From the NCBI GenBank assembly GCA_964482435.1, contig CAYZXL010000003.1, positions 62,001 to 126,000 of the forward strand: a stretch of DNA of 64,000 nt. The letters are read 5' to 3'. Positions 50,955 to 59,569 of this stretch are shown here, piece by piece. The notes below the pieces were generated by a model. That model did no database searches. It saw only the letters and a list, made by a program, of their open reading frames with translations, and was not told the DNA's origin. A program made the position numbers and the translations under genes. Each line of letters opens with the position of its first letter. Positions within the stretch are counted from its first letter, which is position 1. The DNA comes from CAYZXL01 sp964482435 (GTDB taxonomy: Bacteria; Auribacterota; JABMQX01).

Positions 50955-51578
50955 TCAACCCGTACGAGCAACGTCGGTTGGCCTCAGTGGTGGAGGCTGC
51001 AATGTCGCGTGTTGCCTCCTTCCCGGAATGAGCCGTTCCGAGAGAACCTCCCATTTCTTCGTGTTGAATTCCGACTCCGAGAGAACGCCCTGCTTCCTCA
51101 GCGCATCGAGGCCTTGTAGAAGCTCCAGCGCAGACGCCACCTTGTCTGGGGGCGCCCCCAGGAACAGAGTCTTCCCGCGTTCAAATTCCTCGGCCGTAAC
51201 AACGCCCGCCAGGAACAGCCGTCCCAGCCTTTCGATTTCCTGGGCTACGCTCTTCCCGTTTAGAGGAATCGGGTTAGTGACCTCGACTTTCGCGACGCTA
51301 TCCTGCCCAATGGTGGCTCGGGCGCAGGCCGCGTTGATGTCGTTCATCAAGGCGACCTCATCGAAAGTCGTACGGCCTTTGGAGTTCCTCATTAGCTTGG
51401 AGTAGCGACGTCCCAATTCGAGTGTTCTCTCTCGGAGGTCAGGGTTGTTTGGGTCCCGCTTGAGGTTCCCGAGCGACTCTTGGTATGCCTTTTTTGCCCG
51501 GGCCCTTCTGCCGCTCTGCACCGCAAGCGCGACTAGCACCAGCACCATGAAAAACAAAACGCCAGCCACCGCGTCCAT
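50955..51578 (-). CDS. SHOCT-domain membrane-anchored protein
   Basis: 207 residues. N-terminal membrane helix (VAGVLFFMVLVLVALAVQSG), a helical middle (DPNNPDLRERTLELGRRYSK), and two SHOCT-like short helical hairpins near the C-terminus: LGRLFLAGVVTAEEFERGK and LDALRKQGVLSESEFNTKK. SHOCT hairpins are oligomerisation modules often next to membrane proteins. GGAGGTGAGAAC precedes the ATG. The gene sits between the histidine kinase and the response regulator, implying co-regulation or a role in the signalling complex, but no function is known. Confidence 0.75.
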   Translation of the reverse strand: MDAVAGVLFFMVLVLVALAVQSGRRARAKKAYQESLGNLKRDPNNPDLRERTLELGRRYSKLMRNSKGRTTFDEVALMNDINAACARATIGQDSVAKVEVTNPIPLNGKSVAQEIERLGRLFLAGVVTAEEFERGKTLFLGAPPDKVASALELLQGLDALRKQGVLSESEFNTKKWEVLSERLIPGRRQHATLQPPPLRPTDVARTG

Positions 51579-51684
51579 GTTCTCACCTCCTAACCGCCGA
51601 GGCTGAACCCTCTCTCGGCAACACCGGGTTCGCGAGTTCGTTTTTTCGGGAACTGCGGCACTCGGGCGCCCCGCTGTCGGTGCC

Positions 51685-53451
51685 TTATGGCTGCCGCCGG
51701 GCGAGCGTCTCCTGTGCCGGGATGTCCGCTCGGATCACATCCGAACGAGTCTCTTGCCGCACCGCATCGGCGGAATGGCTCGTCAGGGAGCCCGGGGCTT
51801 TGCCTGCTCCCTGCCCCTTCGGAATCACAAGCGCCACCGTGGTCCCTTTCCCTTCCTCGCTGGTGATTTCTATCCGTCCGTTGTGCTCTCTGACGATTTT
51901 CTCCGCTATGCACAAGCCGATTCCCACGCCTTCTTTCTTTGTCGTGAAAAACGGCTCAAAAACCTTGCTGAGGGTTTGTGGCGACATGCCGCGGCCGGTA
52001 TCCGCGACGGTTACAATATAGGAGTCAGTGTCGGCCGGGGAACTCTCCAACTTTATGTAAATAGTGCCGTTTCCCTCCATCGCCTCCACAGCATTTGAAA
52101 GCAAGTTAAGGAAAACCTGCCCCATCTGACATCTATCCGCGGAAACAATCGGTGGCTCCTCCGGCGTGACTAACTCGACCCGAACGTCTGCCGGCAGCTT
52201 CCCTCCCCGCCCGAGCATTTCTATTGATTCCCTGATTATCTCACGAAGATTTTCCTTTTTCATGTCGAGGTTCCCTTTCCGGGCATAGGCGAGGAAATCT
52301 TCGATGATTCTGTTCAAACGAGCCGATTCCCTCAGGACAACCGATAGAAGCTCCTTATTGCTTTCCGACAAGCCCGGCGACTCCGCGAGCATTTCAATTG
52401 ACCCGCCGATGGAAGTCAGCGGGTTTCTTATCTCATGTGCTATCCCCGCCGCCAGTTCCCCCGCTGTTCGGAACTTATCAATCGCCCGAAGCCGCTTTTC
52501 CAGCTCCTTGACCTCCGTCAGGTCCGAGAAAACCATCACCTTACCCACAGGCTTGCCCGACCGGTCAAGAATCGTCGAAAGATTGAAGCCGACAGGGATC
52601 TCCTTCCCCTCAGCGTTGCGAGCCAGGAGCTCTCGCTCGCGAATCCCGGCATCTCCCTTGCGTTCCCGCGGGTTGTCCAGAGCCTCCTTGAGAGCCCCCA
52701 TTTGACCGTCCGCGAAGAACTCCATTAGGTTTCGATTATACATCATCTTCGAAGGAACGCCCAGGATTTTTTCTGCGGCGCGGTTGGCATAGACGATGGC
52801 GCTGGAGGTATCCGTCGTGATTAAGCCGCTGTTCATGCTGGAGACAACGTGCTCGTGGAGATTCCTCAACTCTCTCAGTTCCTCCTTCTCTTTTCTAAGA
52901 AGGTTAGCGAGGTATCCGCATAAATAACCAACCATGCAGAAAATGATCGCACGGATGTAAAGGGAGTAAAAAATCTCCAGATCGCCGGCCCTCTCGCCCG
53001 GGGACAGGTGATACCGATGAAAGAGAACAAGGGCTGCGTACAACATGCTGCTCAGAAGAGCGATGGATATGGTCTGCCGACGATGAAAGAAAAGACTGGC
53101 TGTCGTAATTGGAATTATGTAGAGAAAGCCGAAGATGCTCTTCTCCCACCCCGAAAGAGCTACCAGCAGCGTCACAAGAAACACGTCGGCAAAAATCTGA
53201 ACGTTTGCGAAGAGCTCGGGGTCGAAGCCCCACTCCAGAAGCAGAACGTAAATCAAAGTCAGCGAGAAAAGGGCACCGGTAAATAGGTACAGGGAAGGCG
53301 CGTAGGTGCGAAAGAACAGCGGCCCAAGGACGAAGACCGCAACCGTCACCAGAAGGCGCATAAGGAGCATCCGCCGGAGGTTGCCGTTCACCCCGGAGTC
53401 AGCCAGCGTGCCCGCGTGGGAGGTGGGGCCGGGTGCCCTTGTTGACTTCAT
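51685..53451 (-). CDS. pilS: PilS-like membrane PAS histidine kinase
   Basis: 588 residues from the ATG at 53451. About six N-terminal membrane helices (LLVTVAVFVLGPLFF, YLFTGALFSLTLIYVLLL, ADVFLVTLLVALSG, FLYIIPITTASLFF, ALLSSMLYAALVL, IIFCMVGYLCGYLANLL) match PilS. A PAS domain (VVSSMNSGLITTDTSSAIVY) precedes the HisKA box ELAAGIAHEIRNPLTS and ATPase boxes NLLSNAVEAM, VADTGRGM, FEPFFTTKKEGVGIGLCIAE. PilS phosphorylates PilR to drive pilin transcription. A tail of about 35 residues follows the ATPase. The start lies 26 bases from the end of pilC. Confidence 0.88.
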   Translation of the reverse strand: MKSTRAPGPTSHAGTLADSGVNGNLRRMLLMRLLVTVAVFVLGPLFFRTYAPSLYLFTGALFSLTLIYVLLLEWGFDPELFANVQIFADVFLVTLLVALSGWEKSIFGFLYIIPITTASLFFHRRQTISIALLSSMLYAALVLFHRYHLSPGERAGDLEIFYSLYIRAIIFCMVGYLCGYLANLLRKEKEELRELRNLHEHVVSSMNSGLITTDTSSAIVYANRAAEKILGVPSKMMYNRNLMEFFADGQMGALKEALDNPRERKGDAGIRERELLARNAEGKEIPVGFNLSTILDRSGKPVGKVMVFSDLTEVKELEKRLRAIDKFRTAGELAAGIAHEIRNPLTSIGGSIEMLAESPGLSESNKELLSVVLRESARLNRIIEDFLAYARKGNLDMKKENLREIIRESIEMLGRGGKLPADVRVELVTPEEPPIVSADRCQMGQVFLNLLSNAVEAMEGNGTIYIKLESSPADTDSYIVTVADTGRGMSPQTLSKVFEPFFTTKKEGVGIGLCIAEKIVREHNGRIEITSEEGKGTTVALVIPKGQGAGKAPGSLTSHSADAVRQETRSDVIRADIPAQETLARRQP

Positions 53452-53477
53452 TGCCGACACGTTCTTGTCCCCCGGTG

Positions 53478-54686
53478 CTACATATGGACGATGGTGGAAA
53501 GTCGGAATATCGGCAGGAACATGCATATCACAATCCCGCCGACGACAATCCCGAGAAAAGCAATGAGAAGAGGCTCGATCATGGAGGTCAGGCCGCTGAC
53601 CGCCGCATCCACCTCGGAATCATAGAAGTCGGAAATCTTCGACAGCATCACTTCCAGTTTGCCGGTCTGCTCTCCGACGGCAATCATCTTGGTGACCATC
53701 GGGGGAAACACGTCGCTCGCGGCGAGAGGGCCGGCGATGTTCTCACCCTTCTTGATCTCTTCCATTGCTTGATTAACAGCTCGCTCGACGAGCTTATTGC
53801 CCGCCGTCCTCGAGACGATGTCGAGGGCGCTGAGGATCGGCACGCCGCTTTTGACGAGAACCGAAAGCGTCCGGCTGAAACGCGACACAGCCACCTTTCT
53901 GAATATTGGGCCGAAGATCGGGAGGTTCACTTTGAATTTGTCAAGGCGCAACCTCCCGGACTCGGTTTTGACGTATTTTCTCAAGGCAATGATCCCCACG
54001 ATGAGGGCGCCGACGCAGAAGGGGAAGTAAGCCCGCATGAAGTTGCTCAGGTTCAAAAGCATCTGCGTGGGAGTCGGCAAAGCGGAGCCAAAGCTCTCGT
54101 AAATCTTACCGAAGACGGGGATGACCTTGATCAAAAGGACGGTGGTGATGATGACGGCCATGCAACTGACGATCGCCGGATACATCATGGCGGACTTGAC
54201 CTTTCGTTTCAGGGCCATGGTGGCTTCCATATAGCTTGCTATCCGGTCGAGAATTTCCGCCAGGGTGCCGCTGGCCTCTCCGGCCCGCACCATGTTGATG
54301 AACAACGAGGAGAAGACTTTCGGGTGAGCCGCCAGGGCATCGGAGAATGTCGCCCCTTCCTCGATGTTTTTGACTATGTCCTGAAGTACCACCTTCAGGG
54401 AAGGGCTTTCCGCTTGCTCGGCGAGAGTGTCGAGAGCCTGGACGAGAGGGAGCCCCGCGTCCACCATCGTCGCCAGTTGCCTGCTGAATACGACAATGTC
54501 TCCTCCCTTTACCTTCCGTTTCCCCTTTTTGATCCCGGTGCCCGAACGTACCTCTTCGGAGACCGAAAGGATGATCAGACCCTTGTTCCTGAGAGCGGCG
54601 ACGACCGCACGCTCGCTCTCCGCTTCCATTGTTGCCAAGATGTCGCGGCCACCTGTGTCTTTGGCAGAGTACCTGAAAAGACTCAC
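53478..54686 (-). CDS. pilC: Type IV pilus / type II secretion inner-membrane platform protein PilC (GspF)
   Basis: 402 residues, usual length. N-terminal cytoplasmic domain starts SLFRYSAKDTGGRDILATM. T2SF domains: FSRQLATMVDAGLPLVQAL, RAGEASGTLAEILDRIASYM, and second VSRFSRTLSVLVKSGVPIL, IAVGEQTGKLEVMLSKISDF. Three membrane helices (AMMYPAIVSCMAVIITTVLL, FPFCVGALIVGIIAL, LTSMIEPLLIAFLGIVVGGI). It forms the platform that PilB drives. The start ATG follows the PilB stop after 180 bases. Confidence 0.95.
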   Translation of the reverse strand: MSLFRYSAKDTGGRDILATMEAESERAVVAALRNKGLIILSVSEEVRSGTGIKKGKRKVKGGDIVVFSRQLATMVDAGLPLVQALDTLAEQAESPSLKVVLQDIVKNIEEGATFSDALAAHPKVFSSLFINMVRAGEASGTLAEILDRIASYMEATMALKRKVKSAMMYPAIVSCMAVIITTVLLIKVIPVFGKIYESFGSALPTPTQMLLNLSNFMRAYFPFCVGALIVGIIALRKYVKTESGRLRLDKFKVNLPIFGPIFRKVAVSRFSRTLSVLVKSGVPILSALDIVSRTAGNKLVERAVNQAMEEIKKGENIAGPLAASDVFPPMVTKMIAVGEQTGKLEVMLSKISDFYDSEVDAAVSGLTSMIEPLLIAFLGIVVGGIVICMFLPIFRLSTIVHM

Positions 54687-54866
54687 GGCTGCATTCCTTT
54701 CACTTAGTCAAGAGGTTTACCACGCCCGAAGGTCCCGCCGAAGGCGGGACTAACTTGTCGCCCCGAGAACCATCCTGGAAGTAAGTAGAGCAGTAGAGCA
54801 GGGGCAAGCCAGTTCCGGGTCTACTCTCTACTCTCCACTGTCTCCTGTCTTGCCCCTGGCGGGCCT
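54687..54866. other. pilB-pilC spacer with two hairpins
   Basis: 180 bases. GTCCCGCC-GAA-GGCGGGAC (54732-54750) is a perfect 8-bp hairpin. CAGGGGCAAG (54799-54808) pairs with CTTGCCCCTG (54849-54858) around a 40-base CTACTCTCTACTCTCC-rich loop. No gene. Confidence 0.7.
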
Positions 54867-56585
54867 CTAATCTGCGGCCGTCTCCCTCAGAACCTCTTCC
54901 AGAGTCGTCTTGCCTTCTGCGGCTCTCGTGAGGGCGTTCATCCTCATTGTCCGCATTCCATGGTCCATGGCGACCTTCTTGATATCAGTTGAGGGGGCCC
55001 GCTTGACCACCAGGCTTCTCAGCTCGTCATCCATCTTGAACAGTTCTATGATTGACATCCTCCCCTTGTAGCCCGACCCCCCACAGCGATGACAGCCCGC
55101 CCCGTGGCAGAAGCTGACGGGTTTCCCGGGGATTGGCTTGTACTGACACCTTTCAAGGGTGCGGGCGTCAATCTCAATCGGCTTCTTGCACCCCTCGCAA
55201 ATTCTGCGAACCAACCTCTGCGCCATAATCATGATCACCGACGACGAAATCAAGAACGGCTCAACTCCCATATCGTCGAGCCGTGTGATGGCGCTGGGGG
55301 CATCGTTTGTGTGGAGCGTGCTGAATACGAGGTGCCCCGTCAGAGCCGCTTTTATGGCGATGTCAGCCGTCTCCTGGTCACGAATTTCTCCGACAAGCAC
55401 GACGTTCGGGTCCTGCCGGAGGATTGACCGCAACCCGGTCGCAAACGTCAGGTCAATTTCCGGGTTCACCTGGACCTGGTTGATCCCCATAATCTGGTAT
55501 TCGATCGGGTCTTCGACGGTAATAATATTGGTCTCGGGCTCGTTTATTTCCGACAGGGCGGCGTAGAGGGTTGTCGTCTTGCCGCTTCCGGTTGGCCCGG
55601 TTACAAGGATCATGCCGTAGGGGGCACGGATCGCCTCCCGGAGTTTCGCCATGGCGTCCTCGTCAAACCCCAGGTCGTCCAGCTTCCGGGCGGAGGCGCT
55701 CTTGTCCAGAATTCGCAGGACAACCTTCTCCCCGTAGGCCGTCGGAAGAACCGACACACGAAAATCAACGTCCCGCCCCTTCAGCTTTATCCGGAACCGT
55801 CCGTCCTGGGGTCGGCGTCTCTCGGCGATGTCCAGCTTGGAGATAATCTTCACTCTCGAGACAATCGCGCAGTGCATGGCTTTGGGAGGGGAGGTGCGCT
55901 CGTGGAGAATTCCGTCAACACGATACCTAACCCTCATTTCCTTCTCGAAAGGCTCAATGTGAATATCGCTTGCGCCTTCCGTGATGGCCTGGACGAGAAT
56001 TATGTTGAGGATCTGAATGACCGAGGTGTCGCCGGTTGCCTGAAGGAGCTGCTCGACGTCTATCTCCTGGTCGCTTTCCTCGTCCCTGGCGACCTCCACA
56101 CTGGGAACTGACGCCGTATCCTTCAGGATCGTCTCCAGGCCCTGCTTCGCGGAATAGATTTCGTCGAGCTTGGCCTGGACATCCTTTGGGTTGCTAATGA
56201 CGGGCTGGATTTCCATTCCGGTCATGAGGCGGAGGTCGTCAATGGCAAAAACGTTGAGGGGGTCGGCCATCGCTACGGTGAGGGTGTTTCCGACTTTTGA
56301 GATGGGGACGACCTGATAGAACATCGCCAACTGCTTGGAGATGAGCACTACGACCTCCTCCGGAATCTTCATCTTGCTGAGGTTGACAGGAGGAATTCCC
56401 AGATGGGCGCTGAGGCTCGTCATCAGCTCATCCGGACCCACGAAGCTGTGCTCGATGAGAACTCGGCCAAGCTGCCCGCCGGTTTCCTTCTGGATTCGCT
56501 TGGCTTCCTCGAGCTGTTCTTCGGTGATGAGTTGGCTGTCAATGAGAACCTGAACCAGTCTTTCCTTGAGCGATGCGTTTGCCAT
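54867..56585 (-). CDS. pilB: Type IV pilus assembly ATPase PilB (GspE family)
   Basis: 572 residues from the ATG at 56585. The N-terminal MshEN/T2SSE_N part spans about 1-150 (ERLVQVLIDSQLITEEQLEE, GGQLGRVLIEHSFVGPDEL). ATPase: Walker A VTGPTGSGKTTTLYAAL, Asp box ITVEDPIEYQ, Walker B VVLVGEIRDQETADIAI, His box LTGHLVFSTLHTND. The tetracysteine zinc motif is CEGCKK ... CHGAGCHRCGG. It powers pilus extension. In transcription order it follows the MshEN-fusion gene after 111 bases. Confidence 0.96.
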   Translation of the reverse strand: MANASLKERLVQVLIDSQLITEEQLEEAKRIQKETGGQLGRVLIEHSFVGPDELMTSLSAHLGIPPVNLSKMKIPEEVVVLISKQLAMFYQVVPISKVGNTLTVAMADPLNVFAIDDLRLMTGMEIQPVISNPKDVQAKLDEIYSAKQGLETILKDTASVPSVEVARDEESDQEIDVEQLLQATGDTSVIQILNIILVQAITEGASDIHIEPFEKEMRVRYRVDGILHERTSPPKAMHCAIVSRVKIISKLDIAERRRPQDGRFRIKLKGRDVDFRVSVLPTAYGEKVVLRILDKSASARKLDDLGFDEDAMAKLREAIRAPYGMILVTGPTGSGKTTTLYAALSEINEPETNIITVEDPIEYQIMGINQVQVNPEIDLTFATGLRSILRQDPNVVLVGEIRDQETADIAIKAALTGHLVFSTLHTNDAPSAITRLDDMGVEPFLISSSVIMIMAQRLVRRICEGCKKPIEIDARTLERCQYKPIPGKPVSFCHGAGCHRCGGSGYKGRMSIIELFKMDDELRSLVVKRAPSTDIKKVAMDHGMRTMRMNALTRAAEGKTTLEEVLRETAAD

Positions 56586-56696
56586 AGCCGTTAGTCTCCC
56601 CCGGAGCGCCCGCATGCTGCTGCTTGGGCAGCGGCCGGGCTGTCATTCTGTGGCCCCCCGGAAATCTTACCTGGGGCTACGCGTACAACGACCGTG

Positions 56697-58208
56697 CTAA
56701 GCATAGTATTGCTCGTGCTTTTGTTTGATGTGAGACCATGAGCTGATGAAATAGCTCACTTTCATGTTCCCTGAGTGCCGCTGAACTTCGTCTTTCTGAT
56801 CCTTGTTGAGGGGTATCCCCATAGCCACAAGGAGCGTATCGCCAATCCTGTCCACGGGCATCAAGGTGTGCTTGAGAGCGATTTCCTTCGGAACCATGGT
56901 CGCCACATCATCGCTGATGTCGTAGTTTTCCAGAGGAAGATAAGGAACTCCCGCCTGGGCAACTAAGGCGTTAATGATGTCCTCCTCCTTGGCATAGCCG
57001 GCCTCAACGAGAATCTGGCCAATGGGCTTATGGTCTTTCGCCTGTCTGGCAACTGCCTCGTCCAACCGCTCTCGGCTGACCACCCCCTGCTGAACCAGAA
57101 TGGCCCCCAGGGCTTTTCCGACCTCATCCCTGCTTGTCTTCCGCGGGGCTGGTCCTTGCCCGGCTTCAGCAGCCGGCTCCCTGACTGTCTGGAGCTCGCG
57201 GGGTGCCACTACCACTACTTCCCCAGGGGCCTGTTCCTCTCGCTGCCCTGTCGTAGAGGGCTGAGCCGAATGAATCCCGCGCGCCTTGTGAAGGAGCTTT
57301 TCCCCTTCTTTCAGTTTCGCCTGTAGCTCGCGAACTTCCTCCTTCACTTTCCGAAGAGCAAGGTCCGCACCAGCTTGCTCCTGCTCCAGGCGTGCGACCA
57401 CCTCCTGCCACGCGGACCGCAACTCTAATTCACCGCGCTCTTTGGCCTCCTCGATGCTGCGATGAAACTCCCTTTCGCGTTCCTCGCTGATTCGCTTCCA
57501 TTCCTGCTGGAAAATGGCGTCAGTCGAAGCGAGGAGCTTTTCTGCTTGCTTGACGCTCTTGCGGATATCATGAGACTCGTCATCCTGTATTATCTTATCC
57601 GCTTTTTTCTTGATGCTTTCGGCAACCTGGTTGAAGACCTGGGCTTCGCCCTCGTTCAGCCACCGTTCGCGCTCAGCCACGAGCTGCTGGAGCTCACTTT
57701 CTTTTTTCGCCTCGATTGCTTGCAGGATGCTACGTGTTTGGTCGTCCTCCCCCCTTCTGGCGTCGCGCACCTTCACGCAGGCCTTCAGGAAAACCTCTTC
57801 TGCCTCCTCCAATTCTCGCTGCTTGTGGGCACAGATGCTCTTGATCTCCTGTAGCTCCGCTTGGAGCTTTAGACTCGGCACGTCCGTCCCCGAATACCCG
57901 ATCTCATCCAGCCTGGATGCGGCCTCCGTGTCGTTCGGGTCAGTCTTGAGCACCTCGAAATACTCATTTGCCGCCATCTCCTTCTGGCCGGAGGCAAGGT
58001 AAACCTCCGCCAGACCCTTAGTGACCCGCTTGAGGTCGGCACTCCTATTCAACTGCCGGTAAACTTCCTTCAGCGGCAGGTAGTTCTGGGCAACCTCGGG
58101 GGCTGTCCGAAGAATCATCTCGAACATCTCCGCGGAGCGCTCGAGCTGGTCCCTGTCTGCCGAAGCAGTTCTATGAGTCGGTTCGCGCTTTGTGCCCTGG
58201 GACTCCAC
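56697..58208 (-). CDS. TPR / coiled-coil / MshEN fusion protein
   Basis: 503 residues of unusual build. TPR-like helices at about 22-100 (AEMFEMILRTAPEVAQNYLP, LAEVYLASGQKEMAANEYFE), a highly charged coiled coil at about 110-325 (SELQQLVAERERWLNEGEAQ and similar), a Pro/Ala/Glu linker, then a C-terminal MshEN/T2SSE_N module (about 362-503): GAILVQQGVVSRERLDEAVA, IGQILVEAGYAKEEDIINAL, LPLENYDISDDVATMVPKEI. MshEN domains in PilB-like ATPases bind cyclic di-GMP. No Walker motifs are present, so it is not an ATPase; it may be a c-di-GMP-reading scaffold for the pilus motor. Confidence 0.75.
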   Translation of the reverse strand: MESQGTKREPTHRTASADRDQLERSAEMFEMILRTAPEVAQNYLPLKEVYRQLNRSADLKRVTKGLAEVYLASGQKEMAANEYFEVLKTDPNDTEAASRLDEIGYSGTDVPSLKLQAELQEIKSICAHKQRELEEAEEVFLKACVKVRDARRGEDDQTRSILQAIEAKKESELQQLVAERERWLNEGEAQVFNQVAESIKKKADKIIQDDESHDIRKSVKQAEKLLASTDAIFQQEWKRISEEREREFHRSIEEAKERGELELRSAWQEVVARLEQEQAGADLALRKVKEEVRELQAKLKEGEKLLHKARGIHSAQPSTTGQREEQAPGEVVVVAPRELQTVREPAAEAGQGPAPRKTSRDEVGKALGAILVQQGVVSRERLDEAVARQAKDHKPIGQILVEAGYAKEEDIINALVAQAGVPYLPLENYDISDDVATMVPKEIALKHTLMPVDRIGDTLLVAMGIPLNKDQKDEVQRHSGNMKVSYFISSWSHIKQKHEQYYA

Positions 58209-58398
58209 GTTCCTTTAACCTTCTCGTTCAACTTACGGACAAAAGGACTTTGAGTGGAATGGTTACGCGAAGAGAAAATGAACCTTTGAACGCGGTGGGT
58301 GGAGAGCAAATCCCGTGCCGAATGCGGCAGATTCTCGACGACAATTCCCCGCGGCGCTACTTCCTCGTTCCCCCGCCTATCCTTCTGGTACGACGCTG

Positions 58399-58956
58399 CT
58401 AAGGAAGCAACTCATCACGCGTTTTTTTGAACTCGCCGATGCTCTTAAGGTACTCCCGGCGGAGAGCAGTGAGACGCTCTGCGTCGGCCTTCAGCCTCTC
58501 GTTGGTAGCCTTGAGCTTTTCGATCTCGAGGGAGGCGTCGGAGTATTCTTTCTGGAGACCTCTTACCTCGTTTTCCAGAGACGCCAGTTCCGCTCTCAGA
58601 CGAGCGTTCTCGTCGGAGAGTTTTCGGTGTTCTTTCTCAGCTTCCTTCCGACTGTTTTCCAGACTGCGATTCTGTCGAGTTAGGTCCTGCAACTCCTTGC
58701 GGCGAGTCCTGGCTTCCGCCTCGAGAGTAGCTTTGAGGAGGTTCTGCCTTCTGGTCTCGTTTTCGATGTTCATGGTATCGCGGGTAATCGCCTCCAGCTC
58801 TTTCAAAAGGCTAACCAGTTGAGCCTCCTCCTCCTTCTGAATCTCGCGCATTTTGTCGGCCGCGTCTTTAATCTTCGCCACGACGCTCGCAGTTCCGACT
58901 GCAAGGCTGGCTTTCCTGACGACCAGCCGTTTTGGGGCCTGCCTTCGCTTTGCCAT
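58399..58956 (-). CDS. Coiled-coil protein of unknown function
   Basis: 185 residues from the ATG at 58956, preceded by AAAGGAGACCGGG. After a basic start (AKRRQAPKRLVVRKASLAV) nearly the whole chain is heptad-rich coiled coil: LEALTR-like stretches such as ELQDLTRQNRSLENSRKEAE and SDENARLRAELASLENEVRG. No domain is recognised. It lies between the FPEG-repeat protein and the MshEN fusion and is probably co-transcribed with the latter. It is likely cytoplasmic. Confidence 0.7.
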   Translation of the reverse strand: MAKRRQAPKRLVVRKASLAVGTASVVAKIKDAADKMREIQKEEEAQLVSLLKELEAITRDTMNIENETRRQNLLKATLEAEARTRRKELQDLTRQNRSLENSRKEAEKEHRKLSDENARLRAELASLENEVRGLQKEYSDASLEIEKLKATNERLKADAERLTALRREYLKSIGEFKKTRDELLP

Positions 58957-59569
58957 ATCCCGGTCTCCTTTCCTGCCCGTTTTTGACAGGAGCAATCGCG
59001 TGTTCGCTTTCGCAGAGACTTGCACGAAGATGGGGGGCCGGGTTCTCCCGCCGTCTGCACGGCCTAACTTCCGGGAAAATGTCCTGGACCCATCCACCCC
59101 CTGCTGGTTCTTCGCGGAAAAGCTCTCTTGCGGTGGGCTAATTGCTCCTATTTGTGAGTGGTGTGATGTATTGTTCACTGACGAGACAACAGTATCGCCA
59201 GGGTTCTTCGAATCCCGGAAAGACGTCCTTAAAGTTGTCCGGCGTTGAGCGTGACCCGCGCCCGGATCGTCTTGTCCATTCTGTAATCCCGTCAGACCAC
59301 GCCTTCGGCGTGGCTCCGAACGCGATGCGCAGCCGCTTTTCACGACGACGCTACTCAAGAGGTCTGACGCTTCGCCCGGGTGGCATCGCCGTTCCGTCGC
59401 GCCTCAAAAAGCCTCCGGCTTTCGCGCGGCGTTCCCCGCGAGAACGCGGGGTCATCTTTTACGGGGAATTGCTCCCGCGCGAGGGAAGTCTCCGGTTTTG
59501 AACGTATTAGCGACTAACCCCCGGCTGTTTTGATGTGTTCGGCGGAAATGTGAACCTTTGCCTTGCTGT
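58957..59569. other. Intergenic region, 613 bases, with hairpin block
   Basis: Downstream of the FPEG-repeat gene on the reverse strand. It contains three hairpins at 59297-59451 and no supported gene. Confidence 0.55.
59297..59451. repeat. Three tandem GC hairpins
   Basis: CCACGCC-TTC-GGCGTGG (59297-59313), AAAGCC-TCC-GGCTTT (59408-59422) and CCCCGCG-AGAA-CGCGGGG (59434-59451). The first two have three-base loops like those at 42926 and 54732. Confidence 0.7.

Noticed and set aside
53433..54707. 424-residue forward frame over pilC
   Set aside because: Antisense shadow rich in His/Asp/Glu, no domain.
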